A stretch of 34,595 bases of DNA. It comes from an uncultured Clostridia bacterium (GTDB taxonomy: Bacteria; Bacillota; Clostridia; Lachnospirales; Lachnospiraceae). Shown here in pieces: positions 23,087-32,465 of the stretch; within the stretch, counting starts at the first letter, position 1, and the number at the start of each line of letters is the position of its first letter. Made by a program: the position numbers and the translations under genes. The notes under the pieces were generated by a model. The model was given only the letters and a program-made list of their open reading frames with translations, was not told where the DNA came from and made no database searches. Where the stretch lies: positions 1 through 34,595 of the forward strand of contig CAMUFS010000001.1 of the NCBI GenBank assembly GCA_947088195.1, in the 5' to 3' direction.

Positions 23087-26000
23087 ATGGCATTTACACA
23101 TCTGCATGTGCATACAGAATATAGCCTGTTGGATGGTTCTAGCAAGATAGAAGAGCTGGCGGACAGGGTGAAGGAGCTTCAAATGGACAGCGTCGCTATC
23201 ACCGATCACGGCGTGATGTATGGCGTAATAGACTTTTACCGTGCCTGTAAGGCAAGGGATATTAAGCCTATTATTGGTTGTGAGGTCTATGTGGCTCCCG
23301 GTTCCCGCTTTGATAAGGAAACGAACGGCGGTGAGGACCGGTATTATCATTTGGTTCTGCTGGCGGAGAATAATAAAGGCTATGCCAATTTGATGAAGCT
23401 GGTGTCAAAGGGGTTTGTGGAGGGTTTTTATTATAAGCCTCGTGTAGATTATGAGGTTCTGGAAGCTTATCATGAGGGGCTTATTGCTTTGAGTGCGTGT
23501 CTTGCCGGAGAGATACCAAGGTATCTGGAACGAGGCATGTACGAGGAGGGAAAAAATGCTGCACTTCGATATGAGAAAATATTTGGCAAGGGAAATTTCT
23601 TTCTTGAGCTTCAAGATCACGGGATAGCGGCACAAAAGACGGTGAATCAGCAGCTTTTGCGTCTAAGCCGTGATACGGGGATCGATTTGGTGGCGACAAA
23701 TGATTCTCATTATACGTATGACAGCGATGTGGAGGCACATGATATTCTGCTCTGTATCCAGACAGGCAAACATGTCAGTGATGAGAATCGAATGCGCTAT
23801 GAGGGTGGGCAGTATTACATCAAATCTCAGGAGGAGATGGAAAAACTGTTCCCCTACGCAAAAGAGGCGATAGAAAATACCCATAAGATCGCAGAGCGCT
23901 GTAATGTGGAGATTGAATTTGGTGTGACCAAGCTTCCAAAATATGATGTGCCTGAGGGATTTACTTCTTGGGAATATCTAAATAAGCTTTGCTTTGAGGG
24001 GCTTGCGCGCCGCTATCCAGAGGGCGGCAAGGAAATTCACGATCAGCTCACATATGAATTAAGTGTTATTCAGACAATGGGATATGTGGATTATTTTCTG
24101 ATTGTGTGGGACTTTATTCATTTTGCAAAGGAGAATGGGATTGCTGTGGGACCGGGACGTGGCTCTGCTGCGGGAAGTATCGTTGCGTATTCCTTGGAGA
24201 TCACGGATATAGATCCCATTCGCTATGGATTGGTGTTTGAGCGTTTTCTAAATCCTGAGAGAGTGTCCATGCCTGATATTGATGTGGACTTCTGCTACGA
24301 GAGACGGCAGGAAGTGATTGATTATGTTGTGAGAAAGTATGGGAAAGACCGGGTGGTTCAGATTGTCACCTTTGGTACTCTGGCGGCGAGAGGTGTGATT
24401 CGTGATGTGGGGCGCGTGCTCGATATGCCTTATGCGGCGGTGGATAATATTGCAAAAATGATACCAAAGGATGAGCTGAATATCACAATTAACAGGGCGA
24501 TGGAGATCAACCCTGAGCTAAGGCGAGCGTATGAGGAACAGCCGGAAGTAAAATATTTGATTGATATGGCAAAGCGCCTTGAGGGGCTTCCAAGACATAC
24601 TTCCATGCATGCCGCAGGGGTGGTGATCAGCCAAAAGTCGGTGGATGAGTATGTGCCGCTCTCTCGCGCCTCCGACGGTTCTATCACAACACAATTTACC
24701 ATGACAACGTTAGAAAATCTGGGACTTCTTAAAATGGATTTTCTGGGACTTCGGACTCTCACTGTCATTCGTGACGCGGTCAACCTTTTGAAAAAAAGCC
24801 AAAATATCGAGCTTGATATGATGGCGGTGGATTATGACGATCCACAGGTTTTAAGTTCGCTTGGAACAGGAAGAACAGATGGTGTTTTTCAGCTTGAGAG
24901 CGGTGGCATGAAAGGCTTTATTCGAGAGCTAAAGCCACAGAGCTTGGAGGATATTATCGCTGGAATCTCACTGTATCGTCCGGGACCGATGGACTTTATT
25001 CCTCAGTACTTAAAGGGAAAAAATCACCCTGAGTTGGTAAAATATGACTGTCCGCAGCTTGAACCAATATTAAAACCTACCTATGGCTGTATCGTCTATC
25101 AGGAGCAGGTTATGCAGATTGTCCGCGATCTGGCGGGTTATACTATGTCGCGCAGTGATGAAGTGCGCAAAGCAATGTCAAAGAAAAAGACGGCTGTGAT
25201 GGAGCGTGAGAGAAAGAATTTTGTGTACGGCAATAAGGAGGAGAATGTTCCGGGCTGTTTGGCAAATGGCATAGATGAAAAGACTGCCAATAAGATCTAT
25301 GATGAGATGATTGATTTTGCTAAATATGCTTTTAATAAATCTCATGCGGCTGCATATGCTGTAGTTTCTTATCAGACAGCATATTTAAAATATTATTATC
25401 CAGTGGAATTTATGGCCGCACTTATGACTTCTGTGATAGACAATGCCAATAAAATATCAGAATATGTTCTTACATGCAGACAGATGGAGATCCCCATTCT
25501 TCCTCCTGATATTAATGAGAGTGAGAGCGCTTTCTCCGTGTCAGAGAGCTCCATTCGCTATGGACTAAATGCGGTAAAGAGTGTTGGAAAAACGGTGGTG
25601 GAGGCGATTGTCAAGGAGCGGGAGGAGCGTGGAAGATATAAAAGCTTAGAGGATTTTATTGATCGCATGAGCGGGAAGGATATTAACCGACGCACGGTGG
25701 AAAATCTGATAAAAGCAGGTGCGTTTGACAGTATGGGAGCGACAAGAAAGCAGTATGTCAGCGTTTATGCCGCGATTATGGAACAGATAAGTGAGAAAAG
25801 AAAAAAATCAGTGGCAGGGCAGATGAGCCTATTTGATTTTGTGTCAGAGGAAGAAAAGCAAAATTATGAGATAAAAATACCAGATGTGGGAGAATATAAA
25901 AAAGAGCTTCTTCTTGCGTTTGAGAAGGAGGTTCTTGGCTTTTATATTAGCGGACATCCATTGGAAGAATATGAAGGGTTCTGGAGAAAGAATATAACAG

Positions 26001-26572
26001 CGATGACTTCAGATTTTATTGTGGATGAGGAAACACAGGAGAGTAAGGTATATGACGGACAGCAGGTATGGATTGGCGGTATGATCACTTCAAAAAAGGT
26101 AAAGACGACCAAGACAAATAAGATGATGGCATTTATTGCGGTGGAGGATCTGGTCGGTTCTGTGGAAGTTATTATCTTTCCGCGAGATTATGACAAAAAC
26201 AAGGATAAGCTTACGGAGGAGAATAAGGTATTTATTCGTGGAAGGGTATCTGTGGACGAAGAGGAGAGAGGAAAGCTTATCTGTGAAAAGATTGTGGCGT
26301 TTGATGATGTGCCACGGCAGCTTTGGGTGCAGTTTTCCTGTATGGATGAATACAAAAAGAAAAATCAGTTGTTAAGTGATCTCACAAGAGATTCCGATGG
26401 CAATGACGCTGTGGGCGTATTTCTAGCGAAGGAGAAGGCACAAAAGATCCTTCCGCCAAGTCAAAATGTCAAAATAAACAGAGAGCTGCTTGAAAGATTG
26501 TATCAGGAATTTGGTGAAAATAATGTGAAGGTTGTTGATAAAGGTATTGAAAACATTTCCAAAATGAATTAG
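23087..26572 (+). CDS. dnaE: DNA polymerase III subunit alpha (DnaE)
   Basis: An 1161-aa replicative polymerase. The PHP domain (about 1-210) begins FTHLHVHTEYSLLDGSSKIE and includes AITDHGVMYG. The polymerase core contains GPGRGSAAGS near 355 and PDIDVDFCYERRQEVIDYV near 400, carrying the metal-binding aspartates. Next come KMDFLGLRTLTVI, and SLYRPGPMDFIPQYLKG in the fingers. A helix-hairpin-helix lies near 830-870 and an OB-fold near 985-1065 (WIGGMITSKKVKTTKTNKMM). Overall layout and length match DnaE1/DnaE, not PolC (no exonuclease insert). In Firmicutes PolC is the main replicase and DnaE extends primers. AAAGGAG lies 9 nt upstream. It is 81 bp ahead of pfkA in the same direction. Confidence 0.96.
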   Translation: MAFTHLHVHTEYSLLDGSSKIEELADRVKELQMDSVAITDHGVMYGVIDFYRACKARDIKPIIGCEVYVAPGSRFDKETNGGEDRYYHLVLLAENNKGYANLMKLVSKGFVEGFYYKPRVDYEVLEAYHEGLIALSACLAGEIPRYLERGMYEEGKNAALRYEKIFGKGNFFLELQDHGIAAQKTVNQQLLRLSRDTGIDLVATNDSHYTYDSDVEAHDILLCIQTGKHVSDENRMRYEGGQYYIKSQEEMEKLFPYAKEAIENTHKIAERCNVEIEFGVTKLPKYDVPEGFTSWEYLNKLCFEGLARRYPEGGKEIHDQLTYELSVIQTMGYVDYFLIVWDFIHFAKENGIAVGPGRGSAAGSIVAYSLEITDIDPIRYGLVFERFLNPERVSMPDIDVDFCYERRQEVIDYVVRKYGKDRVVQIVTFGTLAARGVIRDVGRVLDMPYAAVDNIAKMIPKDELNITINRAMEINPELRRAYEEQPEVKYLIDMAKRLEGLPRHTSMHAAGVVISQKSVDEYVPLSRASDGSITTQFTMTTLENLGLLKMDFLGLRTLTVIRDAVNLLKKSQNIELDMMAVDYDDPQVLSSLGTGRTDGVFQLESGGMKGFIRELKPQSLEDIIAGISLYRPGPMDFIPQYLKGKNHPELVKYDCPQLEPILKPTYGCIVYQEQVMQIVRDLAGYTMSRSDEVRKAMSKKKTAVMERERKNFVYGNKEENVPGCLANGIDEKTANKIYDEMIDFAKYAFNKSHAAAYAVVSYQTAYLKYYYPVEFMAALMTSVIDNANKISEYVLTCRQMEIPILPPDINESESAFSVSESSIRYGLNAVKSVGKTVVEAIVKEREERGRYKSLEDFIDRMSGKDINRRTVENLIKAGAFDSMGATRKQYVSVYAAIMEQISEKRKKSVAGQMSLFDFVSEEEKQNYEIKIPDVGEYKKELLLAFEKEVLGFYISGHPLEEYEGFWRKNITAMTSDFIVDEETQESKVYDGQQVWIGGMITSKKVKTTKTNKMMAFIAVEDLVGSVEVIIFPRDYDKNKDKLTEENKVFIRGRVSVDEEERGKLICEKIVAFDDVPRQLWVQFSCMDEYKKKNQLLSDLTRDSDGNDAVGVFLAKEKAQKILPPSQNVKINRELLERLYQEFGENNVKVVDKGIENISKMN

Positions 26573-26653
26573 AATAGTGCTGGATACGTTGGAGAGGCAT
26601 TTTCCCTTCAGTGAATCGGCAAAGGAACAGACAGGGAATGGGAGGAGTCAGTT

Positions 26654-27628
26654 ATGGCAAAAGAGATAAAAACAATAGGTGTACTGACAAGTGGAGGAGA
26701 CGCTCCGGGCATGAATGCGGCGATACGTGCGGTGGTGCGCACAGCATTGGCGCGCGGAAAACAGGTAAAGGGTATTATGAAGGGATATCAGGGCCTGTTA
26801 AATGAAGAGATTGAGGATATGGAGAAGATTGGTGTGTCCAGTATTATCCAGAGAGGCGGTACCATTCTCGGCACGGCGCGCAGCACAGAATTTAAGACGG
26901 AGGAAGGGCAGAAAAAGGGCGCAGATATCTGCCGTAAGCATGGAATAGAAGGGTTGGTTGTCATTGGTGGCGATGGTTCCTTCCGCGGTGCACAGCGACT
27001 TGCCAATCTGGGAATTAATACAATCGGTATTCCAGGCACAATCGATCTCGATATTGCCTGCACCGATTACACCATAGGCTTTGACACAGCCGTAAATACA
27101 GCAATGCAGGCGATCGACAAGGTCAGGGATACCTCCACCTCCCATGAGAGATGTAGTATTATCGAGGTTATGGGCAGACATGCAGGCTATATAGCATTGT
27201 GGTGTGGTATTGCCAACGGTGCGGAGGATATTTTGTTGCCAGAACGCTATGATAACGATGAACAGGCGCTGATCAACAATATTATCAGAAATAGAAAAAA
27301 CGGAAAAAAACATCACATTATTATAAATGCAGAGGGAATTGGACATTCTGCAAGCATGGCGAGAAGAATCGAGGCTGCGACAGGTGTGGAGACCAGAGCG
27401 ACCATTCTTGGGCATATTCAAAGAGGAGGAAGCCCAACCTGCAAGGACCGTGTCTATGCATCCATTATGGGAAGCTATGCAGTTGATCTGCTCTGTGAGG
27501 GCAAGAGTAAGAGAATTGTCGCTTACGCGGGTGGAAAATATGTTGATTTTGATATTAATGAGGCGCTTGCAATGAAGAAGGATATATCAGAATATCAATT
27601 TAATGTAAGCAAGATATTGGGGCGCTGA
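26654..27628 (+). CDS. pfkA: ATP-dependent 6-phosphofructokinase
   Basis: A 324-aa glycolytic enzyme that phosphorylates fructose-6-phosphate to fructose-1,6-bisphosphate. Motifs: TSGGDAPGMNAAIRAVVR, VVIGGDGSFRGAQRL (glycine after GGD marks ATP rather than pyrophosphate use), and the catalytic GTIDLDIACTDYTIGF. The aspartate after TI is the base; the next residue is Leu where Asn is usual (TIDND). Then come VEVMGR-like IIEVMGRHAGYIA and GHIQRGGSPT. The length of about 320 matches bacterial PfkA. GGGAGG lies 6-8 nt before the start. Its stop overlaps the next gene's ATG by one base (TGATG), implying translational coupling to the methyltransferase. Confidence 0.95.
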   Translation: MAKEIKTIGVLTSGGDAPGMNAAIRAVVRTALARGKQVKGIMKGYQGLLNEEIEDMEKIGVSSIIQRGGTILGTARSTEFKTEEGQKKGADICRKHGIEGLVVIGGDGSFRGAQRLANLGINTIGIPGTIDLDIACTDYTIGFDTAVNTAMQAIDKVRDTSTSHERCSIIEVMGRHAGYIALWCGIANGAEDILLPERYDNDEQALINNIIRNRKNGKKHHIIINAEGIGHSASMARRIEAATGVETRATILGHIQRGGSPTCKDRVYASIMGSYAVDLLCEGKSKRIVAYAGGKYVDFDINEALAMKKDISEYQFNVSKILGR

Positions 27629-28398
27629 TGATTACGAGCGTCAATAATCCATCTGTGAAGAATATTATCGCACTGAGAAAAAAAGGAAAGCTTCGCAGAG
27701 AGCAGGATGTTTTTTTGGTGGAGGGGCCAAAGATGGCCGCCGAGATACCAGAAGGGTATCTGAAAGAATTGTATATTTCCGAAGATTTTGATAGAGAACA
27801 GTACCATTCGCTTCTTAAGGGCAAAAATTATGAGTTGGTGAGCGAGCGAGTATTCCGTGAGATGAGTGACACACAGACTCCTCAGGGAGTGCTTGCTGTC
27901 GTGCGCCAGCGGCACAGCACCCTTGAGGGGCTTCTTGGTGTGCCAAAAAGTCATATTTTGATCCTTGAGGATGTGCAAGATCCGGGAAATCTTGGAACGA
28001 TGCTTCGCACTGGAGAAGGTGCCGGGGTAACAGGAGTTATCTTGAGCAAGGGATGCGTGGATCTGTATAATCCCAAGGTAATACGTTCCACTATGGGTTC
28101 TATATACCGTGTACCCTTTGTCTACACAGAGGATTTGCATAAGACAATACAAAGGATAAAAGAGAGATGTAAAATATATGCAGCGCATCTGCAAGGAACT
28201 TGTAATTATGATAGAGCAGATTATGCAGATGGCACGGCGATATTGATAGGAAATGAGTCAAAAGGGCTTACAAAAGAAACAGCAGAGATGGCTGATGTGT
28301 GGGTGAAGATTCCCATGCAGGGAAAGGTAGAATCATTGAATGCAGCGATAGCAGCATCTTTGTTGATGTATGAGGTATATCGGCAGAGAAGAATGTAG
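27628..28398 (+). CDS. TrmH/SpoU-family RNA 2'-O-methyltransferase
   Basis: A 256-aa SPOUT methyltransferase that methylates ribose 2'-OH in rRNA or tRNA using S-adenosylmethionine. The N-terminal substrate-binding domain (1-95; SVNNPSVKNIIALRKKGKLR, QDVFLVEGPK) precedes the SpoU knot with motif 1 LEDVQDPGNLGTMLRTGEGAG, motif 2 ILIGNESKGLTKE and motif 3 IPMQGKVESLNAAIAASLLM. This matches the 23S rRNA methyltransferase group (RlmB/TsnR-like), but the target nucleotide cannot be read from sequence. It overlaps pfkA by 1 nt and closes the hprK-pfkA block. Confidence 0.92.
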   Translation: MITSVNNPSVKNIIALRKKGKLRREQDVFLVEGPKMAAEIPEGYLKELYISEDFDREQYHSLLKGKNYELVSERVFREMSDTQTPQGVLAVVRQRHSTLEGLLGVPKSHILILEDVQDPGNLGTMLRTGEGAGVTGVILSKGCVDLYNPKVIRSTMGSIYRVPFVYTEDLHKTIQRIKERCKIYAAHLQGTCNYDRADYADGTAILIGNESKGLTKETAEMADVWVKIPMQGKVESLNAAIAASLLMYEVYRQRRM

Positions 28399-28445
28399 AT
28401 CTGGCAGGAAATATTTTTAAGATATGCTCTAGCTTTTACATATAC

Positions 28446-28474
28446 TTGACAAATTTTAAAGAATTTGTTAAAAT
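28446..28474 (+). promoter_or_regulatory. Strong promoter of the SleB-type hydrolase, with operator-like palindrome
   Basis: Perfect TTGACA (28446-28451), 17 bp, TAAAAT (28469-28474). The spacer region forms a perfect inverted repeat, ACAAATT-N6-AATTTGT (28450-28469), lying between and touching both promoter elements. This is a typical place for a repressor operator. Another CAAATTTG occurs at 28508-28515 in the leader. Confidence 0.65.
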
Positions 28475-28545
28475 GTCCTTGTCACAGTTAATAAGTTTGT
28501 AATATATCAAATTTGTTGCAGTATTTGCAAGGTTGGAGGTTTCAT

Positions 28546-29862
28546 ATGTTAAAGCCGTATAGGGCAGCAGTTATCGGCACAGCTTGTACGATGGCAGCGG
28601 TTGTAGCAACCGGCCTGATTTCGCTTAAAGATGAACAACCAAATAAGGATACTAGCCAAGCTTTGGCGATGGAGAGGAGTATGTCTGCGGATGTAGAACA
28701 GCATGAGGCTGGACCTATCTTGACACTTGCCAGAGCAGCAGATATACCGGTGGTAATTTTAGAGGTATCTGCGGAAGTGGAAGAGCATCGAAATGCAGAG
28801 GCAGAACTTGAGACAGAGGCACAGACAGAACCCTTGCCGGAGGAGACAGCTCCGGTGGAAACCATTCCTGAAGAGACAGAGCCTGAGACGACCGTGGAGC
28901 CATCTGAATTTGATGGTTATGTACTTCCGGTTGTCGATGTCTACCTGAACATTCGGTCAGAGCCATCCACAGAGGCGGCGGTTATCGGAAAGCTTTATGT
29001 GGGCGCTATGGCTAAGATTGTAGAACAAAGTGGAGAATGGACAAAGATCAGCTCTGGTACTGTGGAAGGGTATGTAAATAACGAGTATATTGTGACAGGC
29101 TTGGAGGCAGAAGAGTTAGCCAGACAAGATGGAAGAATGGTAGCGACCGTGCTTGAGAACGGAATTAATGTGCGGGAGAATCCGGGGATGGATGCTGATG
29201 TTCTCAATATAGCTGGTCAAGGAGAGCAATATGAGGTTGCAGAGGAAGCAGAGGGGTGGATTGGAATCCGTTACTCTGAAAATATAACGGCATATATGTC
29301 AGCAGATTATGTCAGTGTTGATTTCTTGCTGGGAGAGGCAATCTCGATAGAAGAGGAGCTAGAACAGATTCGAAAGGCTGAGGAAGAAGCTGCAAGGAAG
29401 GCAGCGGAACAGGCAAAGGCACAGGAGGAAGCCAAGGCAAGAGCGGCAGAGCGCCTTGCAAACAGTCAGCCGGTTGACACTGTGATTACGGAGGGCTACA
29501 GTGCCAGCTATGATGATACGTATCTTTTGGCGTGTCTTGTGCATATGGAGGCAGGTGCAGAGCCATATGAAGGCAAGCTTGCAGTTGCGAATGTTGTTTT
29601 GAATCGTTTGAAGAGTGGTTATGGAAGTACCATAGCAGAGGTTATCTACGCAAAGGGGCAATTTACAGGCGCTAATACAGGTGCGTTGGCTAACCGTCTT
29701 GCGAAAGGACCCAATGACGAATGTCTGCAGGCGGCCGTGGAAGCTCTGAATGGGGTGAATAATATCGGAGATTACCGAAATTTCATCGGTGTGGGCTGGG
29801 CAAATTATGGTTCCTACTCTTCTTATACAATTATAGGAAATCATTGCTTTTATAAAAGATAG
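28546..29862 (+). CDS. Cell-wall hydrolase with two SH3 domains and SleB (Hydrolase_2) domain
   Basis: A 438-aa exported protein. Residues about 7-24 are a signal/anchor segment. An acidic Glu/Thr/Pro-rich stretch (about 80-120) acts as a wall spacer. Two bacterial SH3 domains follow (about 125-185, VYLNIRSEPSTEAAVIGKLY; and about 200-265, NGINVRENPGMDADVLNIAG). Next come an Ala/Glu/Lys coiled-coil (about 268-310) and the SleB-type lytic domain (about 325-438). The latter contains the likely catalytic glutamate in LVHMEAGAEPYEGKLAVANV and ends YTIIGNHCFYKR. SleB-like enzymes cut the spore cortex or vegetative wall. ATG 28546 follows TTGGAGG at 6-7 nt. It has its own strong promoter and a terminator, so it is a single-gene transcript. 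Confidence 0.9.
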   Translation: MLKPYRAAVIGTACTMAAVVATGLISLKDEQPNKDTSQALAMERSMSADVEQHEAGPILTLARAADIPVVILEVSAEVEEHRNAEAELETEAQTEPLPEETAPVETIPEETEPETTVEPSEFDGYVLPVVDVYLNIRSEPSTEAAVIGKLYVGAMAKIVEQSGEWTKISSGTVEGYVNNEYIVTGLEAEELARQDGRMVATVLENGINVRENPGMDADVLNIAGQGEQYEVAEEAEGWIGIRYSENITAYMSADYVSVDFLLGEAISIEEELEQIRKAEEEAARKAAEQAKAQEEAKARAAERLANSQPVDTVITEGYSASYDDTYLLACLVHMEAGAEPYEGKLAVANVVLNRLKSGYGSTIAEVIYAKGQFTGANTGALANRLAKGPNDECLQAAVEALNGVNNIGDYRNFIGVGWANYGSYSSYTIIGNHCFYKR

Positions 29863-29878
29863 AGAATAAACATATCAG

Positions 29879-29904
29879 GCGGCAGAGTTTTTCTGCCGCT
29901 TTTT
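29879..29904 (+). terminator. Terminator of the SleB-type hydrolase gene
   Basis: GCGGCAG (29879-29885) pairs with CTGCCGC (29893-29899) and is followed by TTTTT. It is located 17 bp after the stop codon. Confidence 0.85.
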
Positions 29905-29984
29905 AGATGCTTGCATTGCTCTGAGAAATGGGGTACAATGGTTGTTATCAATAGGCATATGTGTTGAGATTGGAGGGCGGATAT

Positions 29985-31208
29985 GTGGAATTAAAGTTTG
30001 ATACATCAAAGGAATATGGACTTGTTTTGGAAGGCGGCGGAGCGAGAGGGGCTTATCAGATTGGTGCATGGCGGGCACTTATGGAGGCAGGGATTCAGAT
30101 TAAGGGAGTTTCTGGCACCTCTGTGGGTGCGTTAAACGGTGCACTGGTATGTATGGGAGATCTGGAAAAAGCGGAGGAGGTCTGGGAAAATATTTCTTAT
30201 TCACAGGTGATGTCGGTCGAAGATGAGTTTATGGAGGGGATTATCAAACGTGATTTTAAGAAGATGGGTCAGGCAGAGGTTATCAAAAATTCTCTTCGTT
30301 ACCTCTCAAATGGAGGTATTGATGTGACACCGCTTCGTGAGCTGATTGCAAGTCATATTGATGAGAATAAGATCCGCTATGGAGATGTCGAGTTTTTCTT
30401 TCAGGTCTTTTCGGTGACAGGAATGCGCGAGCTTAATGTGGAAGCAAAGGAAGTACCGGATGGACAGCTTGCAGATATGGTGCTTGCAAGTGCGTATTTT
30501 CCCGTGTTTAAGAAAGAGAAAATCAACGGCAGCAGATTGATAGATGCAGGAATGTTTAATAATGTCCCTGTGGATTCGCTGGTGAATCGCGGCTATACAG
30601 ATATTATATCCATTCGTATCTATGGAATTGGATTAGAAAAAAAGGTGAAGCTGCCAGAGGAGGTGACAGTCACAGAGATAGCACCTCATGTAGAGCTGGG
30701 CAGCATCCTTGAATTTGATAATAAGAGAAGCCGCAAGAATATGACTATAGGCTATTATGACGCCATGCGTGTGTTATATGGGTTAAAGGGAAGAATATAT
30801 TATATTGACAGTGAGTTAGGAGAGCAGGAGTGTCTGGTCCGTTTTCTAATTCCAGCGGCAGAAAGCCAGAGATTTCTTGAGGAATATAGTTTAGAGCTGG
30901 AGAATGGAGCATCGCCCTACCGAGATATTTTGGAGAAGCTTCTTCCGGCAGTCGCCCAAGAATTAAAGCTTGAGAAAAATTGGAGTTATCAGGAGCTATA
31001 TCTTGCTATGCTGGAGGCATCTGCAAAGCTGTTGCGTGTTCAGAAATATCAAATCTATACAGAGGATGAGCTGCTTAGTGAGGTTAGAAGAAAATGGGAG
31101 GCAATGGCAGAAGAAAAAAGAGAGAAGCTACCTGATTTTGTGGAATATATTCTATCGACGGAGGAAGCAGGTGGACCGGCTATGAAAACCTTCTTAGAAA
31201 ATTTATAA
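29985..31208 (+). CDS. Patatin-like phospholipase family protein
   Basis: A 407-aa predicted lipid acyl hydrolase. The oxyanion loop GGGARG is at 17-22, the nucleophile motif GTSVG at 44-48 (Ser46), and the catalytic aspartate in LIDAGMFNN near residue 190. Together they make the Ser-Asp dyad complete. No signal peptide is seen, so it probably acts on the inner face of the membrane. The part beyond residue 220 is family-variable and helical. GTG 29985 is chosen because GGAGGGCGG lies about 9 nt upstream; other in-frame starts are also non-ATG. The gene is monocistronic as far as visible. Substrate is unknown. Confidence 0.9.
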   Translation: MELKFDTSKEYGLVLEGGGARGAYQIGAWRALMEAGIQIKGVSGTSVGALNGALVCMGDLEKAEEVWENISYSQVMSVEDEFMEGIIKRDFKKMGQAEVIKNSLRYLSNGGIDVTPLRELIASHIDENKIRYGDVEFFFQVFSVTGMRELNVEAKEVPDGQLADMVLASAYFPVFKKEKINGSRLIDAGMFNNVPVDSLVNRGYTDIISIRIYGIGLEKKVKLPEEVTVTEIAPHVELGSILEFDNKRSRKNMTIGYYDAMRVLYGLKGRIYYIDSELGEQECLVRFLIPAAESQRFLEEYSLELENGASPYRDILEKLLPAVAQELKLEKNWSYQELYLAMLEASAKLLRVQKYQIYTEDELLSEVRRKWEAMAEEKREKLPDFVEYILSTEEAGGPAMKTFLENL

Positions 31209-31449
31209 ATTTTTATATAAATGAATAAATATGCATTTATTTTATTGCTTGAAATAGACTTTATAAATAAAGGTGATATTAGTGGTATTCCAATGGTAAG
31301 AGAATGATATAAAATGCATAAAAATAAGATTGACAGGAATAAAAAGTTATAGTAATGTATTTTTATTATAATATCGAAAATTGTATTTTGTGCTTGTGCA
31401 TTGCTTGGCACAGAGGTTTTTAATAGAGCAGTGCAGAAATGAGGGTGAA
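31209..31449. promoter_or_regulatory. AT-rich region upstream of ornithine carbamoyltransferase
   Basis: AATAAAT (31224-31230) and ATTTATT (31235-31241) form a perfect palindrome around ATGC and could be an ArgR-type operator or the 3' hairpin of the preceding gene. TTGACA at 31330-31335 and TATAAT at 31367-31372 are present, but 31 bp apart; TTGACA with TAATGT (31353-31358) at 17 bp is the only correctly spaced pair. No gene is seen. Confidence 0.35.
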
Positions 31450-32451
31450 ATGGATTTAAAGGGAAGGAATTTTTTGACATTAAAGGACTATACGCCGGAG
31501 GAGATTATGTATCTGCTTGATCTGGCAGCAGAGCTTAAGGAGAAAAAGAAAAAGGGAGTTTTGGTAGATACACTAAGAGGGAAGAATGTTGCACTGATTT
31601 TTGAGAAAACTTCAACAAGAACAAGGTGTTCGTTTGAGGTTGCCGCTCATGATCTGGGGATGGGGACGACATATCTCGATCCGTCTGGCTCTCAGATAGG
31701 GAAGAAGGAGAGTATTGCAGATACTGCACGGGTACTTGGCAGGATGTATGATGGAATTGAATATCGTGGATTTGCTCAGGAGATTGTGGAAGAGCTGGCA
31801 AAATATGCGGGGGTTCCTATCTGGAATGGCTTGACGAATGAATATCATCCAACGCAGATGCTTGCAGATCTGCTGACCATCAGAGAAAAATTTGGTTATC
31901 TAAAAGGCATTGCTTTTACCTATATGGGGGATGCCCGCTATAATATGGGAAATTCTTTGATGATAGCCTGTGCGAAGATGGGGATGCATTATACTGCTTG
32001 TGCACCGGAAAAATATTTTCCTGATAAGGAGTTGATAACATATTGTGAAAAGCTTGCCAAGGAGACAGGAGGAAGCGTGACATTGACGGAGGATAGGGAG
32101 GCAGGCACTCGTGGAGCGAATGTGATCTATACAGATGTCTGGGTGTCTATGGGAGAGCCAGATGAGGTGTGGGAGAGCCGCATTAAGGATTTGCTTCCAT
32201 ATCAGGTAAATCAGGCTGTGATGGATAATGCTTCAAGCAATGCTATCTTTATGCACTGTCTTCCCGCTTTTCATGATCAGAAAACTGGAATCGGGAGAAA
32301 GGTATTCGAACAGTTTGGAATCTCGGAGATGGAGGTTACAGATGAGGTTTTTGAATCCGAACGTTCTGTCGTCTTTGATGAAGCGGAGAATCGGATGCAT
32401 ACCATTAAAGCGGTGATGGCAGCGACATTAGGCTGGGAAAAGACCAGATAG
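31450..32451 (+). CDS. argF: Ornithine carbamoyltransferase
   Basis: A 333-aa enzyme forming citrulline from ornithine and carbamoyl phosphate. Carbamoyl-phosphate-binding STRTR is at 55-59, followed by the HPTQ motif in NEYHPTQMLADLLTI. The ornithine-specific DxxxSMG is seen as DVWVSMGEPDE, and HCLPAFHD closes the active site. These separate it from aspartate or acetylornithine carbamoyltransferases. The start at 31450 follows GAGGGTG; the frame extends upstream without a ribosome site. It is the only arginine gene in view, so whether it serves arginine synthesis (argF) or catabolism (arcB) cannot be decided. Absence of arcA/arcC neighbours favours biosynthesis. Confidence 0.93.
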   Translation: MDLKGRNFLTLKDYTPEEIMYLLDLAAELKEKKKKGVLVDTLRGKNVALIFEKTSTRTRCSFEVAAHDLGMGTTYLDPSGSQIGKKESIADTARVLGRMYDGIEYRGFAQEIVEELAKYAGVPIWNGLTNEYHPTQMLADLLTIREKFGYLKGIAFTYMGDARYNMGNSLMIACAKMGMHYTACAPEKYFPDKELITYCEKLAKETGGSVTLTEDREAGTRGANVIYTDVWVSMGEPDEVWESRIKDLLPYQVNQAVMDNASSNAIFMHCLPAFHDQKTGIGRKVFEQFGISEMEVTDEVFESERSVVFDEAENRMHTIKAVMAATLGWEKTR

Positions 32452-32465
32452 TAAAGGAGCAGAGA

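Noticed and set aside
26611..26805. 64-aa plus-strand frame before pfkA
   Set aside because: Mostly an out-of-frame reading of the pfkA start; pfkA has the ribosome site and motifs.
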